Positions 14,595-23,785 are shown, counted from the stretch's first letter. The stretch is 64,000 nt of DNA from Micromonospora aurantiaca ATCC 27029 (GCF_000145235.1 NC_014391.1:5402001-5466000), one strand, 5' to 3'. The notes: a model not told the origin generated them from the sequence alone. Numbers and translations are program-made.

Positions 14595-15518
14595 ATGACC
14601 CCGCTCGTGCTCGCCACCGCCCTGACCAAGACCTACGGGACGCGCGACGCCCTGCGCGCGCTCGACCTGACAGTCGCGCCGGGCAGCCGGTTCGTCGTGC
14701 TCGGCCACAACGGCGCCGGCAAGTCCACGCTGCTGGAGATCATCGCGACGCTGCGCACCCCGACGTCCGGCTCGGTACGCGTCGGCGGCTTCGACACCGT
14801 CACGCAGGCGCGGGACGGCCGGCGCCTGATCGGCCTCGCGCCGCAGTCGAACGCCCTGGACCCGCTGGCCACCCCCACCGAGGTGCTCGACTTCCACGGC
14901 GTGGCGCTCGGGCTCGGCCGCCGTGGGCGGGCCCGCCGTACGCGGGAACTGGTCGACCTGTTCGGCCTGGGCGAGCACCGCGCGGCCCGGGTCGCCACGC
15001 TCTCCGGCGGCACCCGCCGCAAGCTCGACCTGGCAGTGGCGCTCGTCGCCGAGCCCGCCGTGGTGATCCTGGACGAGCCGACCACCGGCCTGGACCCGCT
15101 CGCGCGCATCGACTTCTGGACCGAGCTGACCCGCCTCAACCAGGCCGGCACGTCGCTGCTCATCTCGACCCAGGACCTGCACGAGGCGGACGTGCTCGCC
15201 ACCGAGATCGCGGTGCTCCGGGACGGCCGGGTGGTCGCCCAGGGTTCACCGGCGTCGCTCAAGCAGCGCGTCGGTGCCCGTACGCTCACGCTCGACCTGT
15301 CCGGCGCCGCCGCCGCTGCCGCGTTCGCCGCCGCGTCCGAGGCCGGGTTCCGCGCCGACCCCGACCGCCCGGACCGGGTACGCCTCAGCGTTCCCGACGA
15401 TCCGCGCGCCCTGGCGAAGGCCCTGGTCGAGGCCGGAGACGCCGCCGCCGACATCACCCGGCTGCACCTCGCCGAGCCCTCCCTCGACGACGTCTTCGTC
15501 GCCCTCGCCGCCCGCTGA
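14595..15518 (+). CDS. ABC exporter ATP-binding protein (DrrA/ABC-2 type)
   Basis: This 307-aa ATPase powers an ABC-2 type exporter. It has Walker A GHNGAGKST, signature LSGGTRRKLDLA, Walker B AVVILDEPTTGLDP, and a C-terminal extension of about 90 residues typical of the drug-export DrrA branch. ATG 14595 follows a GGGAGGT site that lies inside the operator palindrome. The permease starts 3 bp after its stop, and the TetR gene overlaps the permease, so the three form one operon. A multidrug or antibiotic efflux role is inferred from the family and regulator type. Confidence 0.9.
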   Translation: MTPLVLATALTKTYGTRDALRALDLTVAPGSRFVVLGHNGAGKSTLLEIIATLRTPTSGSVRVGGFDTVTQARDGRRLIGLAPQSNALDPLATPTEVLDFHGVALGLGRRGRARRTRELVDLFGLGEHRAARVATLSGGTRRKLDLAVALVAEPAVVILDEPTTGLDPLARIDFWTELTRLNQAGTSLLISTQDLHEADVLATEIAVLRDGRVVAQGSPASLKQRVGARTLTLDLSGAAAAAAFAAASEAGFRADPDRPDRVRLSVPDDPRALAKALVEAGDAAADITRLHLAEPSLDDVFVALAAR

Positions 15519-15521
15519 GGC

Positions 15522-16346
15522 GTGATCCCACCGCACCCCGAAAGGCCCGAACCCGTGCTCCCGCTCGCAGTCGCCCCGCCCCGCCACTCCCCGGCCCCTG
15601 TCGTCCTCGCGGCGATCAGACGTTCCACGCGCGCCGTGCTCCGTACGCCCGCACTGCTGGTCGCCCCGGTCGCCCAGTCCCTGTTCTTCCTGCTCGTCTA
15701 CGCCGGGCAGCTCGACGCCGTCGGCAGCACCTACCTGGACGGGACGAGCTTCATCGCGTTCCTGCTGCCGCTGATCCTGCTCACCGGCGTCGCCACCGGC
15801 GCGGGCGCCGCCGGCACGCTGGTGCTGGGCGACCTCAGCAGCGGATACCTCGACCGCCTGCGGCTCGCCCACGGCACCACGACACCGTTCCTCGTCGGCC
15901 CGGTCGTCGCCGCGCTGATCGCCGTCGTCCTCCAGATGGCGGTGACAGTGGCCGGGGCCGCGGCGATCGGCTACCGGCCGGCGAGCTGGTCCGGCGTCGC
16001 CGGGATGCTGCTGCTGATGCTGGCCCTGGGCGTCGGTGTCGCGCTGCTGAGCACGGCGCTCGCGATCCGGTCGGCCTCGGCGTCGGCCACCAACCTGGTC
16101 ACGCTCGCCGTGTTCGGCCTGTCGTTCTTCACCGGCGTGTTCGCGCCGGTCGACGAACTCGCCGGCTGGATGCGGGTGATCGCCGTGGCCAACCCGCTCA
16201 CCTATATCGTCGACACCGCCCGCCAGCTCGGCGGCGACGCGGCGCTCACCGCGGCCCCGATCGGCGTGGCGGCGATCGTCACCCTCGCCGTCGCCGGGAC
16301 CGCGGCCTGCGCCCTCGCCCTCCACCACGCGAGGAAGAACCGATGA
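15522..16346 (+). CDS. ABC-2 type exporter permease
   Basis: This 274-aa integral membrane protein has about six hydrophobic segments in the ABC-2 arrangement (TPALLVAPVAQSLFFLLVYAG, then FIAFLLPLILLTGVATGAGAAG, then ANPLTYIVDTARQL). It forms the channel for the DrrA-like ATPase upstream. It begins with GTG 3 bp after the ATPase stop and shares an ATGA overlap with the TetR gene, which supports a three-gene operon. Confidence 0.88.
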   Translation: MIPPHPERPEPVLPLAVAPPRHSPAPVVLAAIRRSTRAVLRTPALLVAPVAQSLFFLLVYAGQLDAVGSTYLDGTSFIAFLLPLILLTGVATGAGAAGTLVLGDLSSGYLDRLRLAHGTTTPFLVGPVVAALIAVVLQMAVTVAGAAAIGYRPASWSGVAGMLLLMLALGVGVALLSTALAIRSASASATNLVTLAVFGLSFFTGVFAPVDELAGWMRVIAVANPLTYIVDTARQLGGDAALTAAPIGVAAIVTLAVAGTAACALALHHARKNR

Positions 16347-16855
16347 GCCCAGCCGACACCCGCACCCAGATCATGGACGCCTTCGCCGAGCAGCTCGCGG
16401 CGACCGGCTACCGGGGCATCTCCCTGGTCGGCGTGGGCCGCAGCGTCGGCATCCAGAAGCCGTCCATCTACCACCACTTCCCCGGTGGCAAGGAGGATCT
16501 CTACATCGCGGTGGCGGAGCGGTACATCCGGGACGTCGGCGCCCGGATCTCGGCGGCGCTGGCCGGCCCCGGCGACGTGCCGCACCGGCTGCACGCGCTC
16601 GCCACCGTCGCCGCCGGTCAGCACGGCGACGCCGTCACGTTCGAGCAGCGCGTCTCGGGACTCTACGTCGCCCTGATGCTGGCGCCGGTGACCCGGTTCT
16701 TCGCCGACGCCCGGTCCGAGGGCGTCGTCACCGGCGAACCGGAGTTCCTGATGAACGCGTTCCTGCACCTGGCCCGCGCCGCCGACCTCACCGACGAGAC
16801 CGGACCCGCCCGGATCGTCGCGCTCTTCCTCGACGGCGCCCGCCCACGTGCCTAA
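16343..16855 (+). CDS. TetR family transcriptional regulator
   Basis: This 170-aa repressor has an N-terminal helix-turn-helix (ISLVGVGRSVGIQKPSIYHHFPGGKEDLY) and a C-terminal ligand domain. It is translationally coupled to the permease gene (ATGA). The 28-bp palindrome in front of the operon is its most probable binding site, so it would repress its own export genes until a substrate is bound. The group resembles TetR/AcrR proteins with a short C-terminal domain. Confidence 0.88.
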   Translation: MSPADTRTQIMDAFAEQLAATGYRGISLVGVGRSVGIQKPSIYHHFPGGKEDLYIAVAERYIRDVGARISAALAGPGDVPHRLHALATVAAGQHGDAVTFEQRVSGLYVALMLAPVTRFFADARSEGVVTGEPEFLMNAFLHLARAADLTDETGPARIVALFLDGARPRA

Positions 16856-16856
16856 A

Positions 16857-16881
16857 CTAAGGACTTAGCTAACCGAGGAGG
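16857..16881 (+). promoter_or_regulatory. operator/ribosome-site region of the toxin-antitoxin pair
   Basis: CTAAGGACTTAG (16857-16868, 5-bp arms) overlaps TTAGCTAA (16865-16872, perfect). Together they make an AT-rich dyad between the TetR stop and the antitoxin start, followed by a GAGGAGG ribosome site at 16875-16881. Phd/YefM antitoxins usually bind such palindromes to autoregulate; this is inference. Confidence 0.5.
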
Positions 16882-16888
16882 TCGCGCA

Positions 16889-17143
16889 ATGTCGGCTGAG
16901 GCTGTGCACTACAACATGCATGACGCCAAGACCCACCTGTCGCGCATCATCGAGCGGGTGGAACGCGGCGAAGAGATCATCATCGACCGGGCGGGCACCC
17001 CCGTGGCGAAGGTCGTGCCGCTCGTGCGCCGCGCCAACCGCACGGCGGTCGGCTCCCTCGCCGGGCAGGTGGACCTCTCCGGTGACTGGGACTCGCCACA
17101 GACCAACGCCGAGATCGCCGCCGACTTCGGAATCGGCGCATGA
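16889..17143 (+). CDS. Phd/YefM family antitoxin
   Basis: This is an 84-aa antitoxin of a type II pair. The N-terminal Phd/YefM DNA-binding fold is seen in VHYNMHDAKTHLSRIIERVERGEEIIIDRAGTPVAKVVPL. The C-terminal tail (LSGDWDSPQTNAEIAADFGIGA) would wrap the toxin. A GAGGAGG site precedes the ATG, and the stop overlaps the toxin start (ATGA). It would neutralise the PIN nuclease and repress the pair by binding the upstream palindrome. Confidence 0.9.
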   Translation: MSAEAVHYNMHDAKTHLSRIIERVERGEEIIIDRAGTPVAKVVPLVRRANRTAVGSLAGQVDLSGDWDSPQTNAEIAADFGIGA

Positions 17144-17514
17144 CCCTGCTGCTGGACACCCACGTCGCGCTCTGGGCCATCACCGGCGACGCCACCCTCG
17201 GTGTCGAGTTCCTCGACCGGCTACGCCACGACCCAGATGTCTTCCTCTCCCCGGTCAGCCTCTGGGAGATCACCATCAAGCAGCAGGCGGGGAAGCTCTC
17301 CGGCCCGCCCGATCTGGCCGAACGGGTACGCGACATGGGTTTCCGTGAACTACCGGTGACCCACGACCACGCCATCACCGCGGGCCGCCTGCCGCCGCAT
17401 CACCGTGACCCCTTCGACCGCATGCTGGTGGCTCAGGCGATCACGGAGAATCTGACCCTGGCCACGCGCGACGCTTCCATCCCGCTCTACGAGGTCGACG
17501 TCCTCAAGGTGTAG
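17140..17514 (+). CDS. PIN domain toxin (VapC-like ribonuclease)
   Basis: This 124-aa PIN-domain protein is the toxin partner of the Phd-type antitoxin. The acidic metal-binding residues are visible: Asp6 (LLLDTH), Glu43 (SLWEIT), Asp90/Asp93 (HHRDPFDRML) and Asp111 (ATRDAS). Proteins of this group cleave RNA, often tRNA, when the antitoxin is degraded. The pairing of a PIN toxin with a Phd/YefM antitoxin is common in actinobacteria. Confidence 0.9.
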   Translation: MTLLLDTHVALWAITGDATLGVEFLDRLRHDPDVFLSPVSLWEITIKQQAGKLSGPPDLAERVRDMGFRELPVTHDHAITAGRLPPHHRDPFDRMLVAQAITENLTLATRDASIPLYEVDVLKV

Positions 17515-17517
17515 GTG

Positions 17518-18060
17518 TCAGGCGTCGGCGGGGGTGGTGGCGGCCCGCGCCGCCGCGACCAGCCGGGCGGTCTCGTCGGTCACCGCCTGGTCGTCGGTCG
17601 GCGTCCCCGGGTCGTAGCGGACCGTCCAGGTCAGGCCGTCGACCCCGGGCACCCGCCGGGCCGCGATCCGCCCGGAGCCGCCGGGCACCTCGTGGTGCGA
17701 GGTGTACGCCACCGAGCCGGTGACCCGGGCCCGGACCTGGTGCGGCAGGTCGCCCGGGTCGACGAGCAGGTAAGTCTCGGGGAGGCCGTCCGCGACCACC
17801 AGGTAGCCGTCGCGCTCGGCGACCGGCTCGGCCGGGGTGACTGTCAGCTCGCGGCCGGACCAGACCGCCTTGAGGATGTCGTGCCAGCCGAGGCGCTCCA
17901 CCCGGCCGGGCAGCCAGAGCCCGCGGTTGCTGGCGACCAGCACGCCGTCGTTGCCGCCCTCGCCGGTGCCGGCGGCGGCCCAGGCGAGCACCCGCTCGTC
18001 GGCGGCCAGCGGCGGCCGGTCGGCCGACGGCAGTTTCGGCCGGCGGTTGAACAGACCCAT
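17518..18060 (-). CDS. conserved hypothetical protein downstream of dnaG
   Basis: This 180-aa protein is not recognised with certainty. It has no signal peptide or membrane segment. The central part (GVLVASNRGLWLPGRVERLGWHDILKAVWSGRELTV) resembles the beta-rich start of bacterial PH-like domains, a weak suggestion only. The start MGLFNRRPKLP is chosen because its ATG overlaps the dnaG stop by one base (TGATG), which implies coupling. The longer open frame would run back into dnaG. Confidence 0.7.
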   Translation of the reverse strand: MGLFNRRPKLPSADRPPLAADERVLAWAAAGTGEGGNDGVLVASNRGLWLPGRVERLGWHDILKAVWSGRELTVTPAEPVAERDGYLVVADGLPETYLLVDPGDLPHQVRARVTGSVAYTSHHEVPGGSGRIAARRVPGVDGLTWTVRYDPGTPTDDQAVTDETARLVAAARAATTPADA

Positions 18061-19931
18061 CACAAACCTCCGGCGGCCTGCTCGCGCAGTGCCCGTGCGT
18101 GCTGTTCCAGCGAGAGCAGTTCTCCGAACAGGGCGAAGTACTCGTCCTTGTTGCTCACCGGGTTGACTCGCTGGATCTTCGACTTCAGGTCGCGGATGCG
18201 GCCCGTGACCGAACTCCACTGGAGCCGGGCCATGGTGATCGAGACGTACCGCGGGTCGGGCTCGCCGTCAATGCGCAGCGGCTCCACCGCCAGCTCACCG
18301 ATCAGCGCCTGCCCGGCCAGGTCGTCGCAGGCGTCGCGGACCCGCTCGATCCAGACGGCGCCGCCGGTGGCGCCGGACGCGCCGCCGGCCGCTGCGACTG
18401 CGGCGCGTACCGCGACGTGCACCGGGTGCTGGTAGTCGGTCGCCTCGACCGCGTCGAACATCGGGCCGGCCAGGACCGGCTCCTGCAACGCCAGCTTCAG
18501 CGCTTCCCGCTCCACCATGGACCGCGGACTGTCCACGCTGGGCGCCCCCGGGCGGGGGCGCGCGGGTGCGGCGGGCGTACCGGGCGCCGGTTGCCCGTTC
18601 GCGGCGGTGAGCACCGCACGCTGCACCGGCTCGATCTCCATGCCGAGGTCACCGGCGAGCTTGCGCACGTACTCCGGGCGCTTCTCCCGGTCCTTGATCT
18701 TCGCCACCAGCGGCGCGGCGCGGCGCATGGCCTCGACCCGGCCGTCGACGGTGTCCAGGTCGAACCGGCTGATCACGTGCCGGAGGGCGAAGTCGACGAG
18801 CGGCTCACGGCGGGCCACCAGGTCACGCACGGCCAGGTCGCCCTTTGCCAGGCGCAGCTCGCACGGGTCCATGTTGTCGGGGCTGACCGCGATGAAGGTA
18901 CGCCCGACGAAGCGCTGGTCGTCTTCGAAGGCGCGCAGCGCCGCCTTCTGCCCGGCCGCGTCGCCGTCGAATGTGAAGATGATCTCCCCGGCCCGCTCGT
19001 CGCTGTCGAACAGCACCCGGCGCAGCACCGAGATGTGGTCACCGCCGAACGCCGTGCCGCAGGTCGCGACCGCTGTCGGCACGTCGGCGAGGTGGCAGGC
19101 CATCACGTCGGTGTAGCCCTCGACCACCACCACCTTGCCCTGCTTGGCGATCTCCCGCTTGGCCAGGTCGATGCCGTAGAGCACGTGCGACTTCTTGTAA
19201 ATCGGCGTCTCGGGCGTGTTGAGGTATTTCGGGCCGTCGTCGTCGTCGAAGAGCTTGCGGGCGCCGAAGCCGATCACGTCGCCGGTGATGTCCCGGATCG
19301 GCCACATCAGGCGGCGGCGGAACCGGTCGATCAGCGAGCCGGAGCGGGCCGGGCGGGACAGGCCGCCGATGACCAGCTCGTCGTGGGTGAAGCCCTGCTG
19401 GCGCAGGTGCTTGGTGAGCAGGTCCCACCCGTCGGGGGCGAAGCCGCAGCCGTACCGCTCGGCGGCGGCCCGGTCGAAGCCGCGCCCGGCGAGGAACTCG
19501 CGGGCCGGGCGCGCGCCGGCGGTGGTGAGCTGGGCCCGGTAGAACTCGACGGCGGCGGCGTGCGCGGCCACCAGACGCTGCCGCTGCCCCTGCTGCGGGC
19601 GGGTACGCGGCGTGGACCGGTCGTCCTCGACGTAGCGCAACTGGATGCCGGCGCGGGCGGCGAGCCGCTCGACGGACTCGACGAAGCTGAGGTGCTCGGC
19701 GTCCATCAGGAACTTGATCGCGTCGCCGCCGACCCCGCAGCCGAAGCAGTAGAACACGTTGCGGGCGGGCGAGACGTTGAACGACGGGCTCTTCTCGTCG
19801 TGGAACGGGCATAGCCCCTTGAGGTTGCCGCCGCCGGCCGACTTGAGCGTCACCACCTCGGAGATGACGTCCGCGATGGCGGTGCGCTCGCGGACGAGCG
19901 CGATGTCCTCGTCCCGGATCCGCCCCGCCAT
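18060..19931 (-). CDS. dnaG: DNA primase
   Basis: This is the replicative primase that makes RNA primers for DNA synthesis, 623 aa from the start MAGRIRDED. The CHC2 zinc finger is complete (Cys41, His44, Cys62, Cys65 in CPFH and CFGC). The catalytic core follows, with the YFRAQ-like region, the TOPRIM acidic motif VVVEGYTDVMACHLADV and FDGDAAGQKAA. The C-terminal part is the helicase-binding region. A GAGGGGG site lies upstream of the ATG; the frame remains open for 27 more codons, but these look unlike primase N-termini. A small conserved gene is coupled downstream, and a terminator separates it from the XRE gene upstream. Confidence 0.96.
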   Translation of the reverse strand: MAGRIRDEDIALVRERTAIADVISEVVTLKSAGGGNLKGLCPFHDEKSPSFNVSPARNVFYCFGCGVGGDAIKFLMDAEHLSFVESVERLAARAGIQLRYVEDDRSTPRTRPQQGQRQRLVAAHAAAVEFYRAQLTTAGARPAREFLAGRGFDRAAAERYGCGFAPDGWDLLTKHLRQQGFTHDELVIGGLSRPARSGSLIDRFRRRLMWPIRDITGDVIGFGARKLFDDDDGPKYLNTPETPIYKKSHVLYGIDLAKREIAKQGKVVVVEGYTDVMACHLADVPTAVATCGTAFGGDHISVLRRVLFDSDERAGEIIFTFDGDAAGQKAALRAFEDDQRFVGRTFIAVSPDNMDPCELRLAKGDLAVRDLVARREPLVDFALRHVISRFDLDTVDGRVEAMRRAAPLVAKIKDREKRPEYVRKLAGDLGMEIEPVQRAVLTAANGQPAPGTPAAPARPRPGAPSVDSPRSMVEREALKLALQEPVLAGPMFDAVEATDYQHPVHVAVRAAVAAAGGASGATGGAVWIERVRDACDDLAGQALIGELAVEPLRIDGEPDPRYVSITMARLQWSSVTGRIRDLKSKIQRVNPVSNKDEYFALFGELLSLEQHARALREQAAGGL

Positions 19932-19984
19932 GACCGCCACCCCCTCGGCGTACATCCTGCCCTGCCGGACCGACGTTGCGACGG

Positions 19985-20026
19985 CCGGGGGGACGGGCGT
20001 GTGGCCGGCCACGCCCGTCCCCCCGG
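19985..20026 (-). terminator. intrinsic-type terminator of the ABC/XRE operon
   Basis: Perfect 17-bp arms (19985-20001 and 20010-20026) with an 8-nt loop start one base past the stop of the XRE gene. There is no T tract, as is usual in high-GC actinobacteria. It isolates dnaG from the upstream operon. Confidence 0.75.
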
Positions 20027-20027
20027 C

Positions 20028-20273
20028 TCAGGCCGAGCGGGCCGCCGCGGGGTCGCCGATGCGCGGGAACGGCTCGATGGAGAAGACCACCTCGACCGGC
20101 ACCTCGAAGTACGCGGCGATGCGCAGCGCCAGGTGCAGGCTGGGCCGGAACTCGCCGCGCTCCAGGTAACCGACGGTCTGGTAGTGCACACCGAGCGCGT
20201 CGGCCAGTTGCCGGCGGGAGATGCCCCGTTCGGCGCGCAGCACCGCGATCCGGTTGTGCACGGTCTCGCTCAT
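20028..20273 (-). CDS. XRE family transcriptional regulator
   Basis: This 81-aa protein is a single Cro/C1-type helix-turn-helix (IAVLRAERGISRRQLADALGVHYQTVGYLERGEFRPSLHLALRIAAYFEVPVEVVFS), close to the YozG group. It is the last gene of the ABC-2 operon, 10 bp after the permease stop, and probably regulates that operon. A dyad upstream of the ATPase gene (22116-22133) is a candidate target. Confidence 0.85.
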   Translation of the reverse strand: MSETVHNRIAVLRAERGISRRQLADALGVHYQTVGYLERGEFRPSLHLALRIAAYFEVPVEVVFSIEPFPRIGDPAAARSA

Positions 20274-20283
20274 CGACGCCCTC

Positions 20284-21135
20284 TCATCCGACCCGCTGCA
20301 TGGCCCGTTCCCGCCGGGCCGCGACCCGCGAGCCGGACTCCCGGCGGGCCATCCGGCGCAGCACCACCGGGGCCAGCACGAGCCCGAGCACCGCCCAGGC
20401 TCCGAGCACGCCGACCGTCTCCAGGTGCCGCCAGGAGCCGCCGAGTTCGACAGCCGCCAGGTCGCCCGGGAGCAGCGCCGAGCGCATGCCCAAGCCTAGC
20501 CAGTAGAGCGGGAAGACCTGGGCGACGCCCTGGAGCCAGCCGGGCAGGCCGTTGATCGGGTAGAAGATGCCGGACAACGCGATGAGACCGAAGATCGGCA
20601 TCACCACCAGGCCCATGTTGCGCGGGTTCTCGACCAGCGAGCCGATCACCGCGCCCAGCGGCAGCGTCGCCACCAGCCCGAGCGGCACCACCCAGGCCAG
20701 CGTGAGCCAGGCGCCGGGGTCGCCGAGCCGCAGCCCGTCGAGGAAGAACAGGCCGGGCGTGAGCTGGATGACGACGCCGATCAGCGCGACCGCCGACACC
20801 AGCACGATCTTGCCGACCAGATAGCCGAGCATGCCGTCCGGGATGGCCTTGGCGCGCAGCAGCGTGCCGTCCTCCCGGTCGATGACGAGCTGGTTGGCCA
20901 GCCCGAGCAGGCCGCCGAAGAGCAGGCCCATGCCGAGCGCGCTGGGCAGCGTACGGGCGCCGAGGGAGAAGTCGGTGCCGGGCACCGTCGAGCCGCGCAT
21001 CCAGAACACGGCTACCAGCAGCACCACCGTGGGGAAGAAGTAGGTCCAGAGATCCTGGCCGTTGGTGAACGTGGCGCGCAGCTCGATCACGCCGCGCCGC
21101 AGCCCGGCCCGCAGCGCGTTGGTGGTCGGGTTCAT
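20284..21135 (-). CDS. ABC-2 type exporter permease
   Basis: This 283-aa membrane protein has about six hydrophobic segments and the ABC-2 signature region (NMGLVVMPIFGLIALSGIFYPINGLPGWLQGVAQVFPLYWL). A cytoplasmic loop carries NQLVIDREDGTLLRAKAIP, typical of ABC-2 exporters. The ATG overlaps the ATPase stop (ATGA). It works with the ATPase upstream; the exported compound is unknown. Confidence 0.88.
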   Translation of the reverse strand: MNPTTNALRAGLRRGVIELRATFTNGQDLWTYFFPTVVLLVAVFWMRGSTVPGTDFSLGARTLPSALGMGLLFGGLLGLANQLVIDREDGTLLRAKAIPDGMLGYLVGKIVLVSAVALIGVVIQLTPGLFFLDGLRLGDPGAWLTLAWVVPLGLVATLPLGAVIGSLVENPRNMGLVVMPIFGLIALSGIFYPINGLPGWLQGVAQVFPLYWLGLGMRSALLPGDLAAVELGGSWRHLETVGVLGAWAVLGLVLAPVVLRRMARRESGSRVAARRERAMQRVG

Positions 21136-22106
21136 CGGTTCGCCTCCTGCTGCCACACCCGCTCGGCCCGGCCGGTACGGATGCCGGTCTCCTCCTCGTG
21201 CACCAGCGCCAGGTACGCGTCCTCCAGGCTGGCCCGGCGCACCTCCAGCTCGCGTACCCGGTCGCCGTGCTCGCGGAGCAGGTCGCGCAGGAACGCGGTG
21301 GCGTCGCCGGTGGCGTGCACGTACCGCTCGCCGTCGCGGGTCCAGCGCACCTCGGCGTCCCCCGCGACGCGCCGGGCGAGCTGGTCGGGCGACCCCTCGG
21401 CGATGATCCGGCCGCCGGCCAGGATGAGGATGCGGTCGGCCAGCTTCTCCGCCTCGGCCAGGTCGTGCGTGGTCAGCACGATGGTGGTCTCGTCCAGGTC
21501 GGCCAGGCGGTGCACCAGCTCGTGGAACTCGCGCCGGGCGGCCGGGTCGAACCCGACGGTCGGCTCGTCCAGGAACAGCAGTTCGGGGCGGCCGACGATG
21601 CCGACAGCGACGTCGAGCCGACGGCGCTGACCACCGGAGAGCCGGGCCACCCGGCTGCCGGCGTGCGCGCTCAGGCCCACGGTCTCCAGCAGCTCGTCGA
21701 CCGGCCACGGGCGCGGGATCCGGTCGGTGGCGTACGGCGCGTAGAAGTCGCCGAGGTGTGCGAGCAGCTCCCGCACCCGCCACTTGCCGTGGTCGCGCCA
21801 GGACTGGAGCACCACGCCGAGCCGCGCGCGCCACCGTTCGTCGCCGCGGGCCGGGTCGGTGCCGAGCACGCGCACCGTGCCGGCCGAGGGCAGCCGGAAG
21901 CCTTCGAGGATCTCGATGGTGGTGGTCTTGCCCGCGCCGTTGGGCCCGAGCAGCGCCACCACCTCGCCCCGCCGGGCAGTCAGGTCGACGCCGTGCAGCA
22001 CGTCGACGGCGCCGTAGCGCATGCGCAGATCCCGCACGTCGAGGACGAGATCCTCGTCGGGAGGTCGGGGGGACGCGACGGCCCCCGGGAGTTCGACCGC
22101 AGTCAT
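21132..22106 (-). CDS. ABC exporter ATP-binding protein
   Basis: This 324-aa ATPase of an ABC-2 exporter has Walker A GPNGAGKTT, signature LSGGQRRRLDVA, Walker B LLFLDEPTVGFDP and the switch His in TTHDLAEAEKLADR. The start MTAVELPG is selected because an AT-rich promoter-like segment with a dyad lies just upstream and the longer frame runs through the preceding gene. With the permease and XRE genes it forms an operon. Confidence 0.9.
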   Translation of the reverse strand: MTAVELPGAVASPRPPDEDLVLDVRDLRMRYGAVDVLHGVDLTARRGEVVALLGPNGAGKTTTIEILEGFRLPSAGTVRVLGTDPARGDERWRARLGVVLQSWRDHGKWRVRELLAHLGDFYAPYATDRIPRPWPVDELLETVGLSAHAGSRVARLSGGQRRRLDVAVGIVGRPELLFLDEPTVGFDPAARREFHELVHRLADLDETTIVLTTHDLAEAEKLADRILILAGGRIIAEGSPDQLARRVAGDAEVRWTRDGERYVHATGDATAFLRDLLREHGDRVRELEVRRASLEDAYLALVHEEETGIRTGRAERVWQQEANR

Positions 22107-22115
22107 GCCCCGGAA

Positions 22116-22133
22116 TGTAGCATCTCTACTACA
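22116..22133 (-). promoter_or_regulatory. candidate operator/promoter of the ABC-2/XRE operon
   Basis: TGTAG (22116-22120) and CTACA (22129-22133) form a dyad with an 8-nt spacer, 10 bp upstream of the ATPase start, in one of the few AT-rich spots of the area. TACATT on the minus strand could be the -10 box of a nearly leaderless message. The regulator is unproven; the XRE protein is the obvious candidate. Confidence 0.45.
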
Positions 22134-22150
22134 ATACGAGGTACCCCCAC

Positions 22151-23785
22151 TCAGGGGCGGGGGCGATGGAACCAGCGCGTGACGGGAGCCGGATCCTCCT
22201 CCTCGTACGACCGGGCCGCGTTCACCGCGGCGGCCAGGCCGGAACGGCGGGGCCGGGGCCCGGCGCGCAGCATCGGATCGGCGGCCATCTCCCGGAGCAC
22301 CGCGACGGCCAGGCCCAGCATCACCACGACGAACGGCAACGCGACCAGGATGGTCGCCTGCTGCAGCGCGGCCAGGCCACCGGCCAGCAGCAACGCCGCC
22401 GCGACCGCGCCGATCAGCACGCCCCAGAGCACCACCACCCCGCGATGTGGCCGCAGCGCGCCGCGCGAGCTGAGCGAGCCGAGCACCAGCGACGCGGAGT
22501 CCGCGCTGGTGACGAAGTAGAGCGCGATCAGCACCATGGCGAGCACGCTCGTCAGCGTGGCCAGGGGCAGCGCGTCGAGCAGCCCGAACAGCGCCTGCTC
22601 GGAACCGGCGCCCACGTCCGCCACCAGGTCCCGGGTGCCAGTGGTCTGCGTACGCAGGGCGGTCCCGCCCATCACCGCGAACCAGACGGTGCTCGCGCCG
22701 CTGGGTATCAGCAGCACCCCGATCAGGAACTGACGGACCGTACGGCCGCGCGAGATGCGGGCGATGAACGTGCCCACGAACGGCGCCCAGGAGATCCACC
22801 ACGCCCAGTAGAAGACGGTCCACGAGCCCAGCCAGGCCGGGTCGGAGAACGCCCCGGTACGCGTCGACATGCGCACCAGGCCGCTCAGATAGTCACCGAC
22901 CGAGGCCGGCAGCACCTCCAGCGTGTAGACGGTCGGACCGACCACGAACACGAACAGCATCAGCGCGACGGCGATCAGCACGTTCGTGGTGGACAGCCAC
23001 TTGACGCCCCGGTGCAGTCCGGAGAAGGCGGACACGACGAAGGCGAGCGTGAGCGCTCCGATGATCGTCAACTCGACGGCCCGGCTGTCCGGCACCCCGG
23101 CCACCAGGTCGAGGCCGGCCGCCACCTGGAGCGCACCCAGCCCGAGACTGGTCGCGGAGCCGAACACGGTGGCGAAGACGGCGAGCAGGTCGATCCCGCG
23201 GCCGAGCGGGCCGTCGGTCCGGTCCCCGAGCAGCAGCGCGAACGCGGACGAGATCCGGTTGCCCCGCCCCTTGCGGAACGTCGAGTACGCCAGGGCCAGC
23301 GCCGCGATCGCGTAGATGCCCCACGGGTGCAGCGTCCAGTGGAAGAGCGTGTACTGCATGGCCGCCGAGGCGGCGGCGCCGGTCTGCGGCTCGACTCCGG
23401 AGGCCGGCGGCGGCGTGGCGTAGTGCTGCATCGGTTCCGCGACGGCGAAGAACACCAGGCCGATGCCCATGCCGGCGCTGAACATCATGGCGACCCAGGC
23501 CAGGGTGTTGAACTCCGGCTCGTCGTCGTCGGCGCCCAGCCGGATCCGGCCGAACCGGGAGGCGGCCACGACGACCGCCAGCACCAGAAAGGCGTCGGCC
23601 GCGACCACGAAGAACCAGCCGAACGTGCTCACGGCCCAGGCCAGGCCGGACTCACCGAACCGGGCCAGTGAACCCCGGGCGAACACGCCCCACAGCACCA
23701 CCGCGAGCACACCGGCTACACCGGCGCCGAGCACCACCCGGTCTACCCGCTGGGCAACGGCCCGCCGCCCCGATTGTCCCGTCAT
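22151..23785 (-). CDS. BCCT family betaine/choline/carnitine transporter
   Basis: This 544-aa secondary transporter has about twelve membrane segments and strong BCCT motifs: WVAMMFSAGMGIGLVFFAVAEPMQHY near residue 100 and the Trp-rich signature YWAWWISWAPFVGTFIARISRGR near 325. It most likely imports glycine betaine or a related quaternary amine for osmoprotection. It is a single gene; the ABC-2 operon begins about 45 bp downstream on the same strand. The C-terminal tail is short and charged, unlike the long osmosensory tail of BetP. Confidence 0.92.
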   Translation of the reverse strand: MTGQSGRRAVAQRVDRVVLGAGVAGVLAVVLWGVFARGSLARFGESGLAWAVSTFGWFFVVAADAFLVLAVVVAASRFGRIRLGADDDEPEFNTLAWVAMMFSAGMGIGLVFFAVAEPMQHYATPPPASGVEPQTGAAASAAMQYTLFHWTLHPWGIYAIAALALAYSTFRKGRGNRISSAFALLLGDRTDGPLGRGIDLLAVFATVFGSATSLGLGALQVAAGLDLVAGVPDSRAVELTIIGALTLAFVVSAFSGLHRGVKWLSTTNVLIAVALMLFVFVVGPTVYTLEVLPASVGDYLSGLVRMSTRTGAFSDPAWLGSWTVFYWAWWISWAPFVGTFIARISRGRTVRQFLIGVLLIPSGASTVWFAVMGGTALRTQTTGTRDLVADVGAGSEQALFGLLDALPLATLTSVLAMVLIALYFVTSADSASLVLGSLSSRGALRPHRGVVVLWGVLIGAVAAALLLAGGLAALQQATILVALPFVVVMLGLAVAVLREMAADPMLRAGPRPRRSGLAAAVNAARSYEEEDPAPVTRWFHRPRP